NCBI GenBank assembly: GCA_947623455.1
Contig: OX392527.1
Location: 54,108,401 to 54,172,400 of the forward strand
Reading direction: 5' to 3'
DNA length: 64,000 bases
Source of the DNA: Mimachlamys varia
Taxonomy: Eukaryota; Mollusca; Bivalvia; Pectinida; Pectinidae
Part shown: positions 24,319 to 34,468 of the stretch, piece by piece
How the letters are laid out: the number at the start of each line of letters is the position of its first letter
How positions within the stretch are numbered: the first letter of the stretch is position 1
Program-made: the position numbers and the translations under genes
Notes under the pieces: model-generated
What the model was told of the DNA's origin: nothing
The model's input: only the letters and a program-made list of their open reading frames with translations
Databases searched by the model: none

Positions 24319-24390
24319 CTGAGAATGTTTCTCCTGGAGCTACAATATGACGTCTATGACGCAATTTCCGGACGTCTTTAACGAACATGT

Positions 24391-24896
24391 TTTGTATTGG
24401 CCGACTTTTTCTGTATTGGCCGACTTTTTCTGTATTGGCCGACTTTTCTGTATTGGCCGACTTTTTCTGTATTGGCCGACTTTTCTGTATTGGCCGACTT
24501 TTTCTGTATTGGCCGACTTTTTCTGTATTGGCCGACTTTTCTGTATTGGCCGACTTTTCTGTATTGGCCGACTTTTTCTGTATTGGCCGACTTTTTCTGT
24601 ATTGGCCGACTTTTCTGTATTGGCCGACTTTTCTGTATTGGCCGACTTTTCTGTATAGGCCAACTTTTTCGGTATTGGCCGACTTTTTCTGTATTGGCCG
24701 ACTTTTTCTGTATTGACCGACTTTTTCTGTATTGGCCGACTTTTTTGTATTGGCCGACTTTTTCTGTATTGACCGACTTTTTCTGTATTGGCCGACTTTT
24801 CCTGTATTGGCCGACTTTTTCTGTATTGGCCGACTTTTGTGTATTGGCCGACTTTTCTGTATTGGCCGACTTTTCTGTATTGGCCGACTTTTTTGT
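24391..24896 (+). repeat. 18/19-bp minisatellite, about 27 copies
   Basis: The unit is CTGTATTGGCCGACTTTTT, with one T fewer in the 18-bp form. Because 18 is a multiple of three and stop codons are absent, long low-complexity frames run on both strands (24340-24663 minus, 24347-24918 plus in three frames). These are artefacts of the array. Confidence 0.97.
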
Positions 24897-25809
24897 AATG
24901 CTACAATGTGTTAATTAAAAAAGAATAATAATGATTCCTGTCATTTGATTTTATCTTGAAGATATATCAGGAATTCAATCTCATCGCTACAGTGAAATAA
25001 TAAATTATCATTCGCAGAGTGATACAGTCGTTAGGAGCAGTAATGGCGGACGGTATAAATAAAAGTCTCTGCTAACGAAGTCTCACACTGACGTTAAATA
25101 CTTGAACTGTGGCTTCTGTTAAAAATCAATTCACGCCGTATACGGTTGATAACTGGGGTTGACATTTTCCAGCTTTCCAATTTCGGCAAAGACAACCGAA
25201 TGAAATGTTTCGGGAAACTACGGAAGATTTTGTGTTTCTTTTTCATGGTTTAAATGTGAAGAATTAAAAAGATAACGTTATATCTGACTTAATTGTTTTA
25301 CTGTGACGGATATGAAAGTTAGGACAGAAATTCAGTGTGTTTTTATTCTCTAGATGTTATCTACATTAGTTTATTATTATGTTACTATGTCACAAGCCTG
25401 AACCAGGTCAATTTCCGTCCAAACAGCAACTAATTAAAACGTTTTATTGCTTTGGAATGACTCTACATTTGTGAACTCTGGTATATGGAGCCAAATGACA
25501 TCAAAAGTTGAAGACTATGTCGTTTATAAAAGCAGGTTGTAAGACATATATTAATCTTAAGTTTTTTGTTCACCTTTACTTTGAATATATGATACCTATC
25601 AACACGTGGTGATTATAAACACAGAGCTGCGATGTAAGGTGAAGCTACTCTGGAGTTGAACCAAATCCAGGTCCCGTTGCATCAACATTCATTAAATTAA
25701 GGAAATCCCTTAGCTTAAAAATCTCCTTTGGAAAGCATTACAGAATTTAAGGTGAAATTTTTTGTTCGGGAACTTTCCTGTAATCCTCTTATGCTTTTGT
25801 AGGAAAATG
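24897..25809. other. unique DNA with one possible core promoter
   Basis: No ORF of interest on either strand. The only signal I can point to is the TATA/initiator arrangement at 25054-25089, listed separately. Confidence 0.5.
25054..25089 (+). promoter_or_regulatory. possible core promoter (TATA plus initiator)
   Basis: TATAAATAAAAG starts at 25054 and TCTCACACT, an initiator-like motif, follows at 25081, placing the presumptive +1 A about 31 bp downstream of the TATA box. No convincing coding exon follows within 1 kb, so this may be chance or belong to a non-coding transcript. Confidence 0.2.
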
Positions 25810-26560
25810 TTTAAGGATGTATTCCTCTGAGGTTTCAGTCACGTTCAAATCTCGTTTTAATCTCGTTTTAACATTTTGCATTGTATTGAAGAAATTTGAT
25901 CAATTTAAATAGCGTATATGCATCTGAAAATTGTGTCAAAAATATAGGTGTCTTTTTTTAACATGAATTTAAAAAAAAACTACCAATTCGGCGGCCATTT
26001 TGAAAAAGCGTATTTCTGTGAATATTTTGCACTTTGCGAAAGGCTGAAATTTCACCTTTTGATGCTGGATTAATCTCCTGAAGTTCTTTGCTTTACTCAA
26101 GTGATTTTACGAAATGCGAGTGCAAAATTTCTCTTAAAAACGTCAGTGTTTCGCCATTTTTAATCATAGCAGGCTAATTTTTGCAGTACAACTTAATAAT
26201 TTTCAATATTATCGAAATATTATAATATTAAGCAACAAAGTGGTAAGTATACACTTTTTGTATTTTTTTTCATATTTTAAGTGTAATTGGAGCACTTTTT
26301 TTTTAACCCGAAATTGTGAAAAATGACACAAATAATAACGGGACAAAAACTAAAGCACGCTAACCCCCCTTTTTTATGACGGTTTTAGACAGAGAAACCC
26401 ATTTTCTTTTCATATGCTAAATATTAAAAGTTTAATTGCAAAACTTTTGTTGTTTCGCGTTAAATCTGCAAATTTAAAAACGGTGAAAAAATGAGGATTT
26501 TCTCAGCAAAAAATAAAGGGGTTGGGGTAACTTATATTGCTTTCCTGAGTTAAACTATTA
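25810..26560. repeat. probable interspersed repeat without ORF
   Basis: The stretch begins near TTAAGGATGTATTCCTCTGA and includes TTTAACATTTTGCATTG and GGCGGCCATTTTGAAAAA, with long A/T runs. I recall sequence of this kind as repeated in bivalve genomes. No second copy lies in the window, so this rests on memory. Confidence 0.3.
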
Positions 26561-26574
26561 AGTCAGAGAAATTT

Positions 26575-27034
26575 TATTTCCATAATTTAAAAGAAAATAG
26601 TATTTTTGTCATTTCTGGAATCCATATCAGCAAAAGGACAAAAAGATTTGAGCTACCAAACAGATTAAAAAATTCTAAATTTACCAACTTTGAAACATAG
26701 AAGATTACGAGGAGACATGATACAAGAATACAAATTGACATATGGATGTTATGCCACATCTATAACGGGAGGATTCTTTAATATAACAAATAACAAACAA
26801 ACAAGAAGTCATAGTCTTCCACTTGAAAAGGGAATGTATAAACCAAACTTGAGAAAGTGTGCTTTTAAGGAAAGAGTGGTAAATCATTGCAGCTCCCTAC
26901 CAACTCATGTCGTCACATCACCAACAATAATAACATTTGAAGTCCGGCTGGATAACACTGGGGACAACCGGAATGCTACTACAACCATGAACTTGACAAT
27001 AATGAGCTTATTCACTGTCGCGGTGTCAGCCTAG
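26575..27034 (+). pseudogene. LINE reverse-transcriptase ORF, decayed 3' fragment
   Basis: From 26690 the frame reads RRLRGDMIQEYKL, then a GGFF...TRSHSLPL stretch, then NLRKCAFKERVVNHCSSLP, then VVTSPTIITFEVRLDN. This is the order typical of the C-terminal part of jockey/CR1/L2-like non-LTR retrotransposon polyproteins (RRLRGD, the R.H...L segment, F..R....WNSLP, and S..FK.RLD). The usual W of WNSLP is changed. Upstream, about 26640-26689, the related frame (around ELPNRL) is shifted by one base at an A run, so the ORF is broken. No 5' part, catalytic YxDD motif or endonuclease is present. This is a 5'-truncated dead copy. Confidence 0.75.
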
Positions 27035-27184
27035 AGTCTTGACTAAACATACGATCTGGATATATAGGCATTTAGCCTGCATCCAGTATTATTATATTAT
27101 ATATATAAGTTTGCTAAGCTAGTGAAGTTCGTCAAAATGAAACTTGAAAATGACATGGAATAACCATTTTGAAATGGTTTCACT

Positions 27185-27560
27185 ATGGGCAAGTTTTATG
27201 GTCGCCATCTTGATATCATCGCGAAATATTCTTTATCTTTGTGTAATATAAAGATGGACGTTTTTGTGTTTGCTTGTCAGTGTGTTTACTTGTTGTGATG
27301 ACAATGATGACTCGGTTCTCATTTTGAGGATTGATGCTTACTTGGATGTGACCAAGATTTACATGGTGGGTGTCGTCGATGAAGCAGAAGACGCTTACTC
27401 TTCCGGAACACCTGGCCTTATTCTCTTGTGCTTTTACGAGAGTCTCCATGTAAATCTTTCCTTTGTTCCTATTTTGCCCCTAGTTTCATCGATTTTGAGT
27501 TCGGACTACGGTTTTGTTGACGCTTTGGTATTCTCTGATTTTTTTTTCAACAAGGGTTAA
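27185..27560 (+). repeat. interspersed family M (copy B)
   Basis: Starts CAAGTTTTATGGTCGCCAT. Its central part is the reverse complement of copy A at 22320-22560. The minus strand carries a 77-codon frame (27449 to 27216) with ARCSGRVSVFCFIDDT and VNLGHIQVSINPQNE. Copy A keeps the first residues of that frame. Whether this reflects an old captured exon or a transposon ORF is unknown. Confidence 0.65.
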
Positions 27561-28148
27561 TTCATTAAAAATTATGTCAATGATCAACAGATACGAAAAT
27601 AAAAAAAACAACTTGACTATGGTAAAAAAAATCCCTCTTTGCCGTTCCTTCTTCACTCTCGCAACGTCCATTCCTCACGTGTTATGATCCTAGGACGTGC
27701 ACAACAGGTGTAGCTAGGAGAGCCTAGCCCTAATCCTCTTACTTAGGACGAATTTCATTCGATCAAAGTTACTTTCATCTTTACTGTGTGGTCTCAATTC
27801 GAACCTGTTCTCGAAATCCCCTTGTAACACCTACTTGTTTCTAGAACATATATATAAGAGAAATATTGTAAATAAATGTAAAGCTGAGGTACAACAATGC
27901 GTTTAAGGATCCGGCTGTTGATTATATAAAAGTGATTATATTTTCACTATGGTATGGGTGTTTCCTTGTCATTAATAAGGTGTTAAGGCTCCTGTTGTAT
28001 TATTGTGATGTGACTTACGATGTTTTTTTTTACTCCACACCTGGTGTGTTATTGAGTGAAATAATACATACACAATGTACTTATATTGTACATTCTCATA
28101 ATAGTGCATCAACAAGCGCGGCTTTAGATAAAAAAATATTGAGTTGGT
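27561..28148. other. unique DNA, no supported gene
   Basis: AT-rich sequence. A 91-codon frame at 27932-28207 lacks splice or family support. CTAGGACGTGCACAACAGG near 27690 may be the end of another interspersed repeat. Confidence 0.5.
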
Positions 28149-28445
28149 TCAATGAAGTATTAAGGGACTATTGCCGTATATTTCATAGTAACCAAACGGT
28201 ATATTAGTGCAATAATTGCTTAAATCAACCAAAAATAACGAGGTTTGCGTGGCCCTACCGTCAACTTCGATACATTTTGGACATATTATTTCGAGTTTCT
28301 CGTCTGCTGTTAGGCCAAATCGGTCACATGCTCTGTCACGTAAAATTCGGTCCCGCGCAGTCACGAACCGAAGGTGTTTGTAAACAAAGACATATGTGCC
28401 AGTATTTACCCATTGTTTTCCCTTTCTTACATATTTTTTACGCAC
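28149..28445 (-). CDS. hypothetical protein or exon with an ICPKC segment
   Basis: A 98-codon ATG frame on the minus strand opens MRKKYVRKGKQWVNTGTYVF and continues through HLRFVTARDRILRDRACDRF and LTADEKLEIICPKCIEVDGR. The first 75 codons have higher G+C than their surroundings and a basic, protein-like composition with a CPKC pair. The last 25 codons are more AT-rich and may be intron read-through; a boundary near the ACCTCG at about 28240 is possible. No match to a family I know. It ends about 200 bp left of the long inverted repeat and reads away from it. Confidence 0.3.
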   Translation of the reverse strand: MRKKYVRKGKQWVNTGTYVFVYKHLRFVTARDRILRDRACDRFGLTADEKLEIICPKCIEVDGRATQTSLFLVDLSNYCTNIPFGYYEIYGNSPLILH

Positions 28446-28640
28446 ATCTCGTTAATGAATATTATTGTAACACAAAATAAGCTGATATAGATGGTTATCG
28501 CATTTTCCGGCGAGTAGTGTACTATGTTGTTCGCTAGTAAAGAATTAAGTTGTTGAGGCCCAAACGAGGTATTACTAATTTATTGGATAGGCATATTTAT
28601 ATTTACCACGTTTTGAGTTTATCTTCGAGATGTAACAAAG

Positions 28641-29145
28641 TCACGGTAGGAAATCACGTGACTTAAATGGTGAATCCACGATGATTCAAGATGGAGTCGC
28701 CGAGCGCTTCAAAGCGGAAAAGCAGAGAAAACGCAGGTAAAACAAGAAAATGAAATAACCTCTCAAAACTAGACATAGCCCATGTCCTCCGGACACTATT
28801 TCTGGTTCTTCTGATGCATAAATTATTATACAGCTCCCCGTAGTTTTCTCAAACACTTCTACAAACCGACGGTTACTGTCGATATTTCAATGTGATTTGT
28901 TGTGGTATTTCCCACGACAAAAACTTGTTTTAGCGCTAATACCTTTATTCTTGCCATCGTACTGCTTTAACGGATACAAGTATGTATATGTTTTAATCAT
29001 TAATCACATGATGAATAAAAAAACATGACAAGCATAGAACAGAAAACGATTTATGTTGATTTTTTCCACATGATCAGTTTCCACGCATACTTTTGCGAAA
29101 CACGAAAGTGATGAGCGACCACGAAAGAATCATTGAGTACATACA
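28641..29145 (+). repeat. left arm of a long inverted repeat (about 500 bp)
   Basis: Starting TCACGGTAG at 28641, this arm matches the reverse complement of 30725-31212 through AAATCACGTGAC, GGTGAATCCACGAT, AAGATGGAGTCGCCG, AAGCAGAGAAAA, GACATAGCC, TCCGGACACTATTTCTG, CTACAAACCG, GATTTGTTGTGGTAT and ACGATTTATGTT. Identity is strongest over the outer 290 bp. Compared with the right arm it has about 37 extra bases around 28731-28770. Confidence 0.85.
28691..28736 (+). CDS. candidate first coding exon inside the left arm
   Basis: ATGGAGTCG in a favourable context (AAGATGG) opens 15 codons, MESPSASKRKSRENA plus one base, and stops at a donor-like CAG/GTAAAA. A basic cluster KRKSR resembles a nuclear localisation signal. 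An E-box palindrome TCACGTGA lies 39 bp upstream. The right arm carries the same ATG in mirror orientation but with a TAG at the sixth codon and without the donor segment, so only the left copy could be active. Gene identity is unknown and downstream exons were not found. The intervening DNA is LINE debris. Confidence 0.3.
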
Positions 29146-29439
29146 TTTAGAATAAAGGAATGTTAACTAGTATTGAATTTGACGTGACATGAAAATAAAC
29201 AGGGAAAGCCTATTTTTCCAATAAAAATACTTCAATGTGACTTTTTTGTTTCGCTTTTTTAGCGTTTGGCGCTGGTTAAACCGTTGCTGGTTACCTTTGA
29301 TTCATATTACGAATGTGTCCGATATATGTGGGAAGGGTTTCAAAAGCCAGTTTCATTTCAGAAAGTTTTATTGTACCACGTATTTAGATAGTATGTACAA
29401 TCAGAATTGTAGTTTGTTCGGCATACAACAAACTATCAT

Positions 29440-30290
29440 TTAAAAAAACTCAAGTTTGCAGTTTCCAGATATTCTTTTTCTATTTGTACAAAACATATAT
29501 CCGACCTTTGTTAGAATATGCATCGATAGTCTGGGATGTGTGTACACAATAGGATTCAGAAAAAACTTTAGATAGTTCAGTTACGAGTAGGTCGTATAGT
29601 ATAACTGGCTTACCGGTATATGCAACAAGAGAGTCAATTTACTTTGAAACATGATGGGAACTTCTACCTGAACGTCGTGAATACAATTGATAAGCTATCC
29701 ACCCTTTTCAAAATAAAGAATGATATGGCACCAAATTCTTTGTCTGAACTCTTACCAAACTTACGTTCTGAAACATCTGCATATGCTATTCGTAATTTGG
29801 ATGATTTCACTATTCCCCGTTGTAGAACAGAATTACTAAAAAAATCATTCATACCTTCAACTGTATCACTTTGGAATTCCCTACAGCCCACTTCAAAGTC
29901 AACTCATTCTCTTGTTGCATTTAAAAACATATTATCACTGTCCAAAAATTTCTAATGACTGGAGATAGAAAGCTCACAATTCTACACACCAGATTAAGAA
30001 ATTATTGTAGCAGTTAACAAAATGACCTTTTCAGAGTTAACCTTACTGAAAATCATTACTGTTCATGCGGGGATATAGAAAATATCCGTCATTATCTTTA
30101 CACATATCCATTGTATTCGGTTGCAAGAAATGAACTGTTAAGAAACCAGAGAAATGTTAACCTACCCGAGTTCCTGATAACAGATATGAATACCCTTCTT
30201 TGGGGTATTCAGTATCTAACTTTAGATCAAAACAAACAAACAAACGTTCAATTATGTTCCACAAGTTCTGAATAACGGCAGTAATGATTA
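29440..30290 (+). pseudogene. LINE reverse-transcriptase ORF, frameshifted C-terminal fragment
   Basis: At 29487 the frame reads YKTYIRPLLEYASIVWD, a conserved block after the RT palm in jockey/CR1-like elements, followed by a stop. A second piece covers RESIYFET, then after a frameshift KIKNDMAPNSLSELLPNLRS, IPRCRTELLKKSFIPSTVSL and the WNSL motif up to about 29955. A third piece (29965-30230) shows LHTRLRNY, then a CSCGDIENIRHYLYTYPLY segment, the C-terminal CxCG..E..H zinc-like domain. In-frame stops and at least two frameshifts separate these, so the copy is dead and lacks its 5' two thirds. Confidence 0.8.
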
Positions 30291-30724
30291 ATTGAAATAT
30301 AAACAATGGTATTAATATATATTCAATGTAACCATGCAAAAAAATGGAATTGGTGTTAAAGCTATTAGGTTTCATGTTTATTTTTACCCGACTATAAATA
30401 GTAGACCTATGCTAGTAATAACGCCGGCATAAACGATACAGGTACCGTCAGGTATTGCGTACATTTAGTTTTTAACGTTACTGCCACGAAAATATTTTCG
30501 CTAGGTTAGAAATTTTATAGATGTTTTACGGAAGTAAATAGCTCTGATGGAGCATCATCGAACGAATGAAAGTCGAGTGTCTGTTTTGTTTCTTTATAAC
30601 CCCTTTGCCTGACAGAACTCCTGGATAATGTTGTTTTTGGTTTCGTCATCTCTTCGGCACTAGAGTTGAATTAAAAGTTAAATTAATATACTTGTGACCT
30701 TGAGGGAATCAAAGTGGTTTCAAA

Positions 30725-31212
30725 GACTTGATATGTGCCATATTCGTAATTCATTTCCAAAGTTCGTGGTTACTCATCATTTTCACACAACCACAAATGT
30801 ATACTTGGGAACTCACCATTTGAGAAAAATTAACATAAATCGTATTTTTAGTCCATTTCCATCATTTATGATTTATTATTTGGTGACTATTGATCAAATA
30901 TGAATATATACCAACTTGTTTAGGCAATAGTTGCAGTAGGATGGGTTTTGACGTCAAAACAAGTTTTTTATCGTGGGATATACCACAACAAATCGCATGA
31001 AAATATCGGCTAGAGCCGACGGTTTGTAGAGGTGTTTGGGGAAACGAATGGGAGTTGTATAATGATTTAAACATCAGAAGATACAGAAATAGTGTCCGGA
31101 AGACATTGGCTATGTCTAGATTTTCTCTGCTTTTTTTCTTCGACTAGACCGGCGACTCCATCTTAGACTATCGTGGATTCACCAACTTATGTCACGTGAT
31201 TTTCTACCGTGA
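30725..31212 (-). repeat. right arm of the long inverted repeat
   Basis: This is the reverse complement of the left arm, ending TTTCTACCGTGA at 31212. The mirrored ATGGAGTCGCCG lies at 31160-31149 on the minus strand but is followed by GTCTAG, an in-frame stop. The inner part (30730-30960) is more diverged. The spacer between the arms is about 1.6 kb and holds the LINE fragment. Confidence 0.85.
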
Positions 31213-32090
31213 AAGTACTTGACAACGAAAATATTTTAATGTCTTCATATCGATAGCCTTTATCAAATTAAGAAAACACCATGATACTCTATGCCAGCTA
31301 TATACAACTACAAGCCCTTCATTTCAGTACATGTTGCCCCACTGGCCTCGCTTATTGCCTTACAACGAAACTCACTTCGCATGGCCATGCCGGTTTCATG
31401 CGATCCGCCACGTGACCATTTCCACACCATATAACCATCATCAGGCGCTTGCGCAGGATGAGACAGGGACATGTTTACTAAAGATATTATATGAATTACA
31501 ACGGGTCGAATAATTATTTATCGATACTTAAAAGTAATTATTAGCAGCGTTTGCTGAAACTTTTAGTTTGTGTAATTTAAAGCCCAATATACGTAACTTT
31601 CGGCAAACCTTGAAGCGAAAAACAAGCCTAATAACTTTTTATATTAATAGATTTAGTTAAATTAACTGATATCAGCAATATTCAAGATCAGCAGCAGTTG
31701 AAATGCGGTATTTGTAAACGGGCGTCCATTTTGAACTGTCTTCTAACTTCGCCTTGTTGTTGAAATGGGACCCACCTGAATTATTTTCAATTATTTGGAT
31801 TTTTCTGTCAAGAGTTTCTTGTGAGTTACCGCTCACGTTTACTTCGTTTTAGGCTTATTGTGCATGGTTATCAACTGGATTTTTTTCAGAAATTTTCAGA
31901 ATCACGAAAATTTCCTGAAGTTACGTATATTGGGCCTTTACGTGAAAGTGTAAGATTTATGATATATATATTCAGGAAATGTTGCGCTTAATAAGTTTGC
32001 TTATACAAAGTTTTTTATCCATTTAGTCCCTTTAAACTGTGGCACACACTCTTATTTCTAACAACCAGCATTGCTTATAATTATTGATAT
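31213..32090. other. unique DNA, no gene seen
   Basis: AT-rich with one 60-codon open frame (31331-31513) lacking support. CCACGTGACC near 31411 is an isolated E-box. Confidence 0.55.
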
Positions 32091-32091
32091 T

Positions 32092-32195
32092 CCGTGTGCC
32101 CATCATTTTTTCCGTGTGCGTATTATTTATTTTCCGTGTGCGTAATATTTATTTACCGTGTGCGTATTATTTATTTTCCGTGTGTGTATTATTCA
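32092..32195 (+). repeat. 20-23 bp tandem repeat, five copies
   Basis: CCGTGTGCGTATTATTTATT recurs with starts at 32092, 32112, 32133, 32156 and 32178. The following DNA to 32971 is unique and shows no supported gene. Confidence 0.8.
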
Positions 32196-32971
32196 TGAGC
32201 TTGACGGTGGGGTTTTTCTTTTATCAAATTGAATTGATCTAAATAGTTCAGTGATTGATATAAATCGGTATGTTTATATGTGACGTTATGATGTCAGGTA
32301 CGATGTGTACACTGTTACTTCCATCAGACAAATGAGCAGTCTCTACAACAATAGAATGTAATTAATGCTTATGGTAGCAATCCTTGACACCTTTCCTGAA
32401 ATGAAAAACAAGATTGACCAAATATGATAGAGCTGGTGTATATGCAAAATACACACACGAGGGAATCTTGCCACTTTTCATCGTGAATATGTAATAAAAC
32501 TCAACAGCTTATTAATGGAGAAATGGAAACAAATGGATATCAAGAATGGCACAATGACAAGAGCATGTTCACAAAGTAGGAGAGGTTGGCCGAAACCGTC
32601 CATTGAATACAGCGTACTCGGGAAACTAGGAATAAAACATCCCACTACATTCTAGGAGAAAACACCAATTCTAAGTGGCATTATGCGTGTACTTAATCGA
32701 TTCGACAAATGTGGCTGTGGCCTTATGGCGAATACAGTACATGAAGATGCACCATTTTAGAAAGGAATGAGTCGGTACACAGATAAATTTATTGGCAATC
32801 ACATACACCACTACACAGGGCCCCCCTAGTTGGATACATTCAGAGCTGTATAACAAAGATAACAACCTGTTAACTGGCAGGTACAGTGAGCCAGTTCTAA
32901 TTCGTGATAACGGGTCTTATCTTGTATCAGGTACTAGACAATGCGTACTCGAATTACTTGGTATACTTTAA

Positions 32972-33718
32972 GTAATCTTGTATATTGTTAACACATTAGT
33001 GTACATAAGTAATCTTGTATATTGTTAACACATTAGTGTACATAAGTAATCTTGTATATTGTTAACACATTAGTGTACATAAGTAATCTTGTATATTGTT
33101 AACACATTAGTGTACATAAGTAATATTGTATATTGTTAACACATTAGTGTACATAAGTAATCTTGTATATTGTTAACACATTAGTGTACATAAGTAATCT
33201 TGTATATTGTTAACACATAGTGTACATAAGTAATATTGTATATTGTTAACACATTAGTGAACATAAGTAATCTTGTATATTGTTAACACATTAGTGAACA
33301 TAAAAAATCGTGTATATTGTTAACACATTAGTGTACATAAGTAATATTGTATATTGTTAACACATTAGTGTACATAAGTAATCTTGTATATTGTTAACAC
33401 ATTAGTGAACATAAAAAATCGTGTATATTGTTAACACATTAGTGTACATAAGTAATATTGTATATTGTTTACACATTAGTGTACATAAGTAATCTTGTAT
33501 ATTGTTAACACATTAGTGAACATAAAAAATCGTGTATATTGTTAACACATTAGTGAACATAAAAAATCGTGTATATTGTTAACACATTAGTGAACATAAA
33601 AAATCGTGTATATTGTTAACACATTAGTGTACATAAGTAATATTGTATATTGTTAACACATTAGTGGACATAGGTAATATTGTATAATGTTAACACATTA
33701 GTGAACATAAAAAATCTT
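32972..33718 (+). repeat. 37-bp minisatellite, about 20 copies
   Basis: The unit contains TGTATATTGTTAACACATTA and GTGTACATAAGTAATCT. Later copies switch to GTGAACATAAAAAATCG in blocks, giving two alternating unit types. The array stops at the insertion described next and resumes for about 1.5 units at 34412-34468. Confidence 0.95.
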
Positions 33719-34411
33719 ACAGTCTACACTGATATTCACTCGATAACCATTGTACTGCAAACTAGAGTTATTTTCCAATATTTACAGTCTACACTGATAT
33801 TCACTCGATGACCATTGTACTGCAAACTAGAGTTATTTCCCAATAACTATACTTGAAAACGTGCAAAATTTCTATGACGTCGACAACAATACATGTGGGC
33901 GGAGCTTCGCGTTTACTCAATTTACCTCGTGCTCCATTGGATTTATGATCTAATAAACTAAACAAAACCAAAGGTCTTAAATAAACTAAACAAAATCAAA
34001 GGTTAATCCTTAAATAACTATACTTGAGAACGTGCAAAATTTCTATGACGTCGGCAACAATACATGTGGGCGGAACTATGCAAATTATCCCGTTCGAATC
34101 ACAATTGTATGACGTCATCAACAATTGACATGGGCGGGGCTAGCTACGGCTGATGCAAACTTCATGCTGTTACATTTATTGAACTGTTTTCACATTTGTA
34201 AGTTTTAAAATGAAATATATGTCTGCAGATGGGGCTAAATTGAACAAAAAAGTTATGAACCATTTACAGGAAAATACTGTAAATATAAGGATTAACCTTT
34301 GATTTTGTTTAGTTAATTAGATCATAAATCAAATGGAGCAGTCGGTAAATTTACCTCGTGCTCCATTGGATTTATGATATAATAAACTAAACAAAATCAA
34401 AGGTTAATCCT
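33719..34411. mobile_element. insertion that interrupts the 37-bp array
   Basis: Array sequence flanks both sides. Inside are: a 65-bp tandem duplication (ACAGTCTACACTGATATTC at 33719 and 33784); a segment with ATACTTGA, CGTGCAAAATTTCTATGACG and ACATGTGGGCGG at 33848 and 34020, with a diverged third copy near 34110; and three copies of a CTCCATTGGATTTATGAT...AAATCAAAGGTTAATCCTTA segment (33931-34013 plus; 34286-34340 minus; 34359-34413 plus). No ORF. The most likely explanation is insertion of a non-autonomous element followed by internal duplication. Confidence 0.6.
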
Positions 34412-34413
34412 TA
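34286..34413. repeat. 128-bp palindrome
   Basis: Two 55-bp arms (34286-34340 and 34359-34413) are inverted copies with about four mismatches. They are separated by 18 bp whose centre is itself a perfect 12-bp palindrome, GGTAAATTTACC at 34344-34355. The structure can extrude as a cruciform. Confidence 0.9.
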
Positions 34414-34468
34414 ACACACTAGTGTACATAAGTAATATTGTATATTGTTAACACATTAGTGTACATCA
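34412..34468 (+). repeat. resumed 37-bp array, about 1.5 units
   Basis: TTAACACACTAGTGTACAT followed by a full unit with AAGTAATATTGTATATTG and TTAACACATTAGTGTACAT. It is the continuation of the array at 32972-33718. Confidence 0.9.

Noticed and set aside
24340..24918. Several 100-173 codon frames on both strands
   Set aside because: They coincide with the 18/19-bp minisatellite and consist only of its translated unit in shifting frames.
34084..34095. Second B-box-like GTTCGAATC
   Set aside because: It lies within duplicated insertion sequence and lacks an A box and acceptor stem.
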